From Dastarcus helophoroides (Eukaryota; Arthropoda; Insecta; Coleoptera; Bothrideridae), in assembly GCA_028583605.1 (NCBI GenBank), contig CM053329.1, positions 9,176,001 through 9,240,000 on the forward strand: a stretch of 64,000 bases of DNA. Direction: 5' to 3'. Below are positions 63,972 through 64,000 of this stretch, piece after piece. The notes below the pieces were generated by a model that had not been told where the DNA came from, ran no database searches, and saw nothing but the letters and a program-made list of their open reading frames with translations. The translations under genes and the position numbers were made by a program. The stretch's first letter is position 1; each line of letters starts with the position of its first letter.

Positions 63972-64000
63972 CGACATTGTTGGCGATGGCCATAGTTTCT

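Overview
This looks like an AT-rich, repeat-dense piece of an animal nuclear genome, most probably an insect. The evidence is spliced genes with GT/AG introns, interspersed nuclear tRNA genes, and a transposon mixture typical of arthropods (mariner, piggyBac and hAT MITEs, FLYWCH-MULE, CR1/jockey-like and RTE-like non-LTR elements, a Penelope-like element). I cannot name the order or species from sequence alone.

Three host protein genes can be assembled by hand from exon homology and splice sites. (1) An alpha-L-iduronidase gene (IDUA, GH39) runs on the minus strand from 38737 to 5802. I place nine coding exons, separated by three introns of 5.6 to 12.8 kb; the first coding exon and the C-terminal exon were not found. 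(2) An EDRF1-like gene runs on the minus strand from 57160 to 42735 in five exons. Its large central exon contains three reading-frame breaks. (3) A PRADC1-like protease-associated-domain secretory protein is on the plus strand in four exons, 58392-60763. EDRF1 and PRADC1 are divergent across about 1.2 kb that holds a perfect four-unit heat-shock-element-like array and a GC-rich patch.

Inside and just upstream of IDUA lies a cluster of six identical tRNA-Lys(UUU) genes and one tRNA-His(GUG) on the opposite strand.

Layout. 1-5.4 kb: MULE, retroelement tail, inverted Penelope-type repeats. 5.8-6.6 kb: IDUA C-terminal exons. 6.9-12.1 kb: CR1/jockey-like retroelement between 700-bp direct repeats. 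14.4-18.2 kb: foldback MITE, dead mariner, Penelope-like element with RT plus GIY-YIG. 19.2 kb: IDUA exon. 20.3-23.3 kb: RTE-like element. 25.0-25.7 kb: IDUA exons. 26.3-29.5 kb: jockey-like element on the minus strand. 29.7-39.1 kb: tRNA cluster with foldbacks, piggyBac MITE, hAT and IDUA 5' exons. 39.2-42.2 kb: nonautonomous hAT and retroelement fragments. 42.4-57.2 kb: EDRF1 and its repeat-filled introns, including an unclassified 2.26-kb TIR element. 58.4-60.8 kb: PRADC1 with a hAT element in intron 2. 61.5-64 kb: retroelement fragment, repeats, MITE.

The most interesting structural signal is a recurring short RNA-like module: stem I, CUGAAGA-type core, stem II, GAAA, self-complementary stem III, stem I'. 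It appears in three otherwise different repeat families (the Penelope-like element, the repeat at 3.8/4.3/42.1 kb, and the large foldbacks at 24/33/35/54/61 kb). It resembles a minimal hammerhead ribozyme with one extra nucleotide before stem II.
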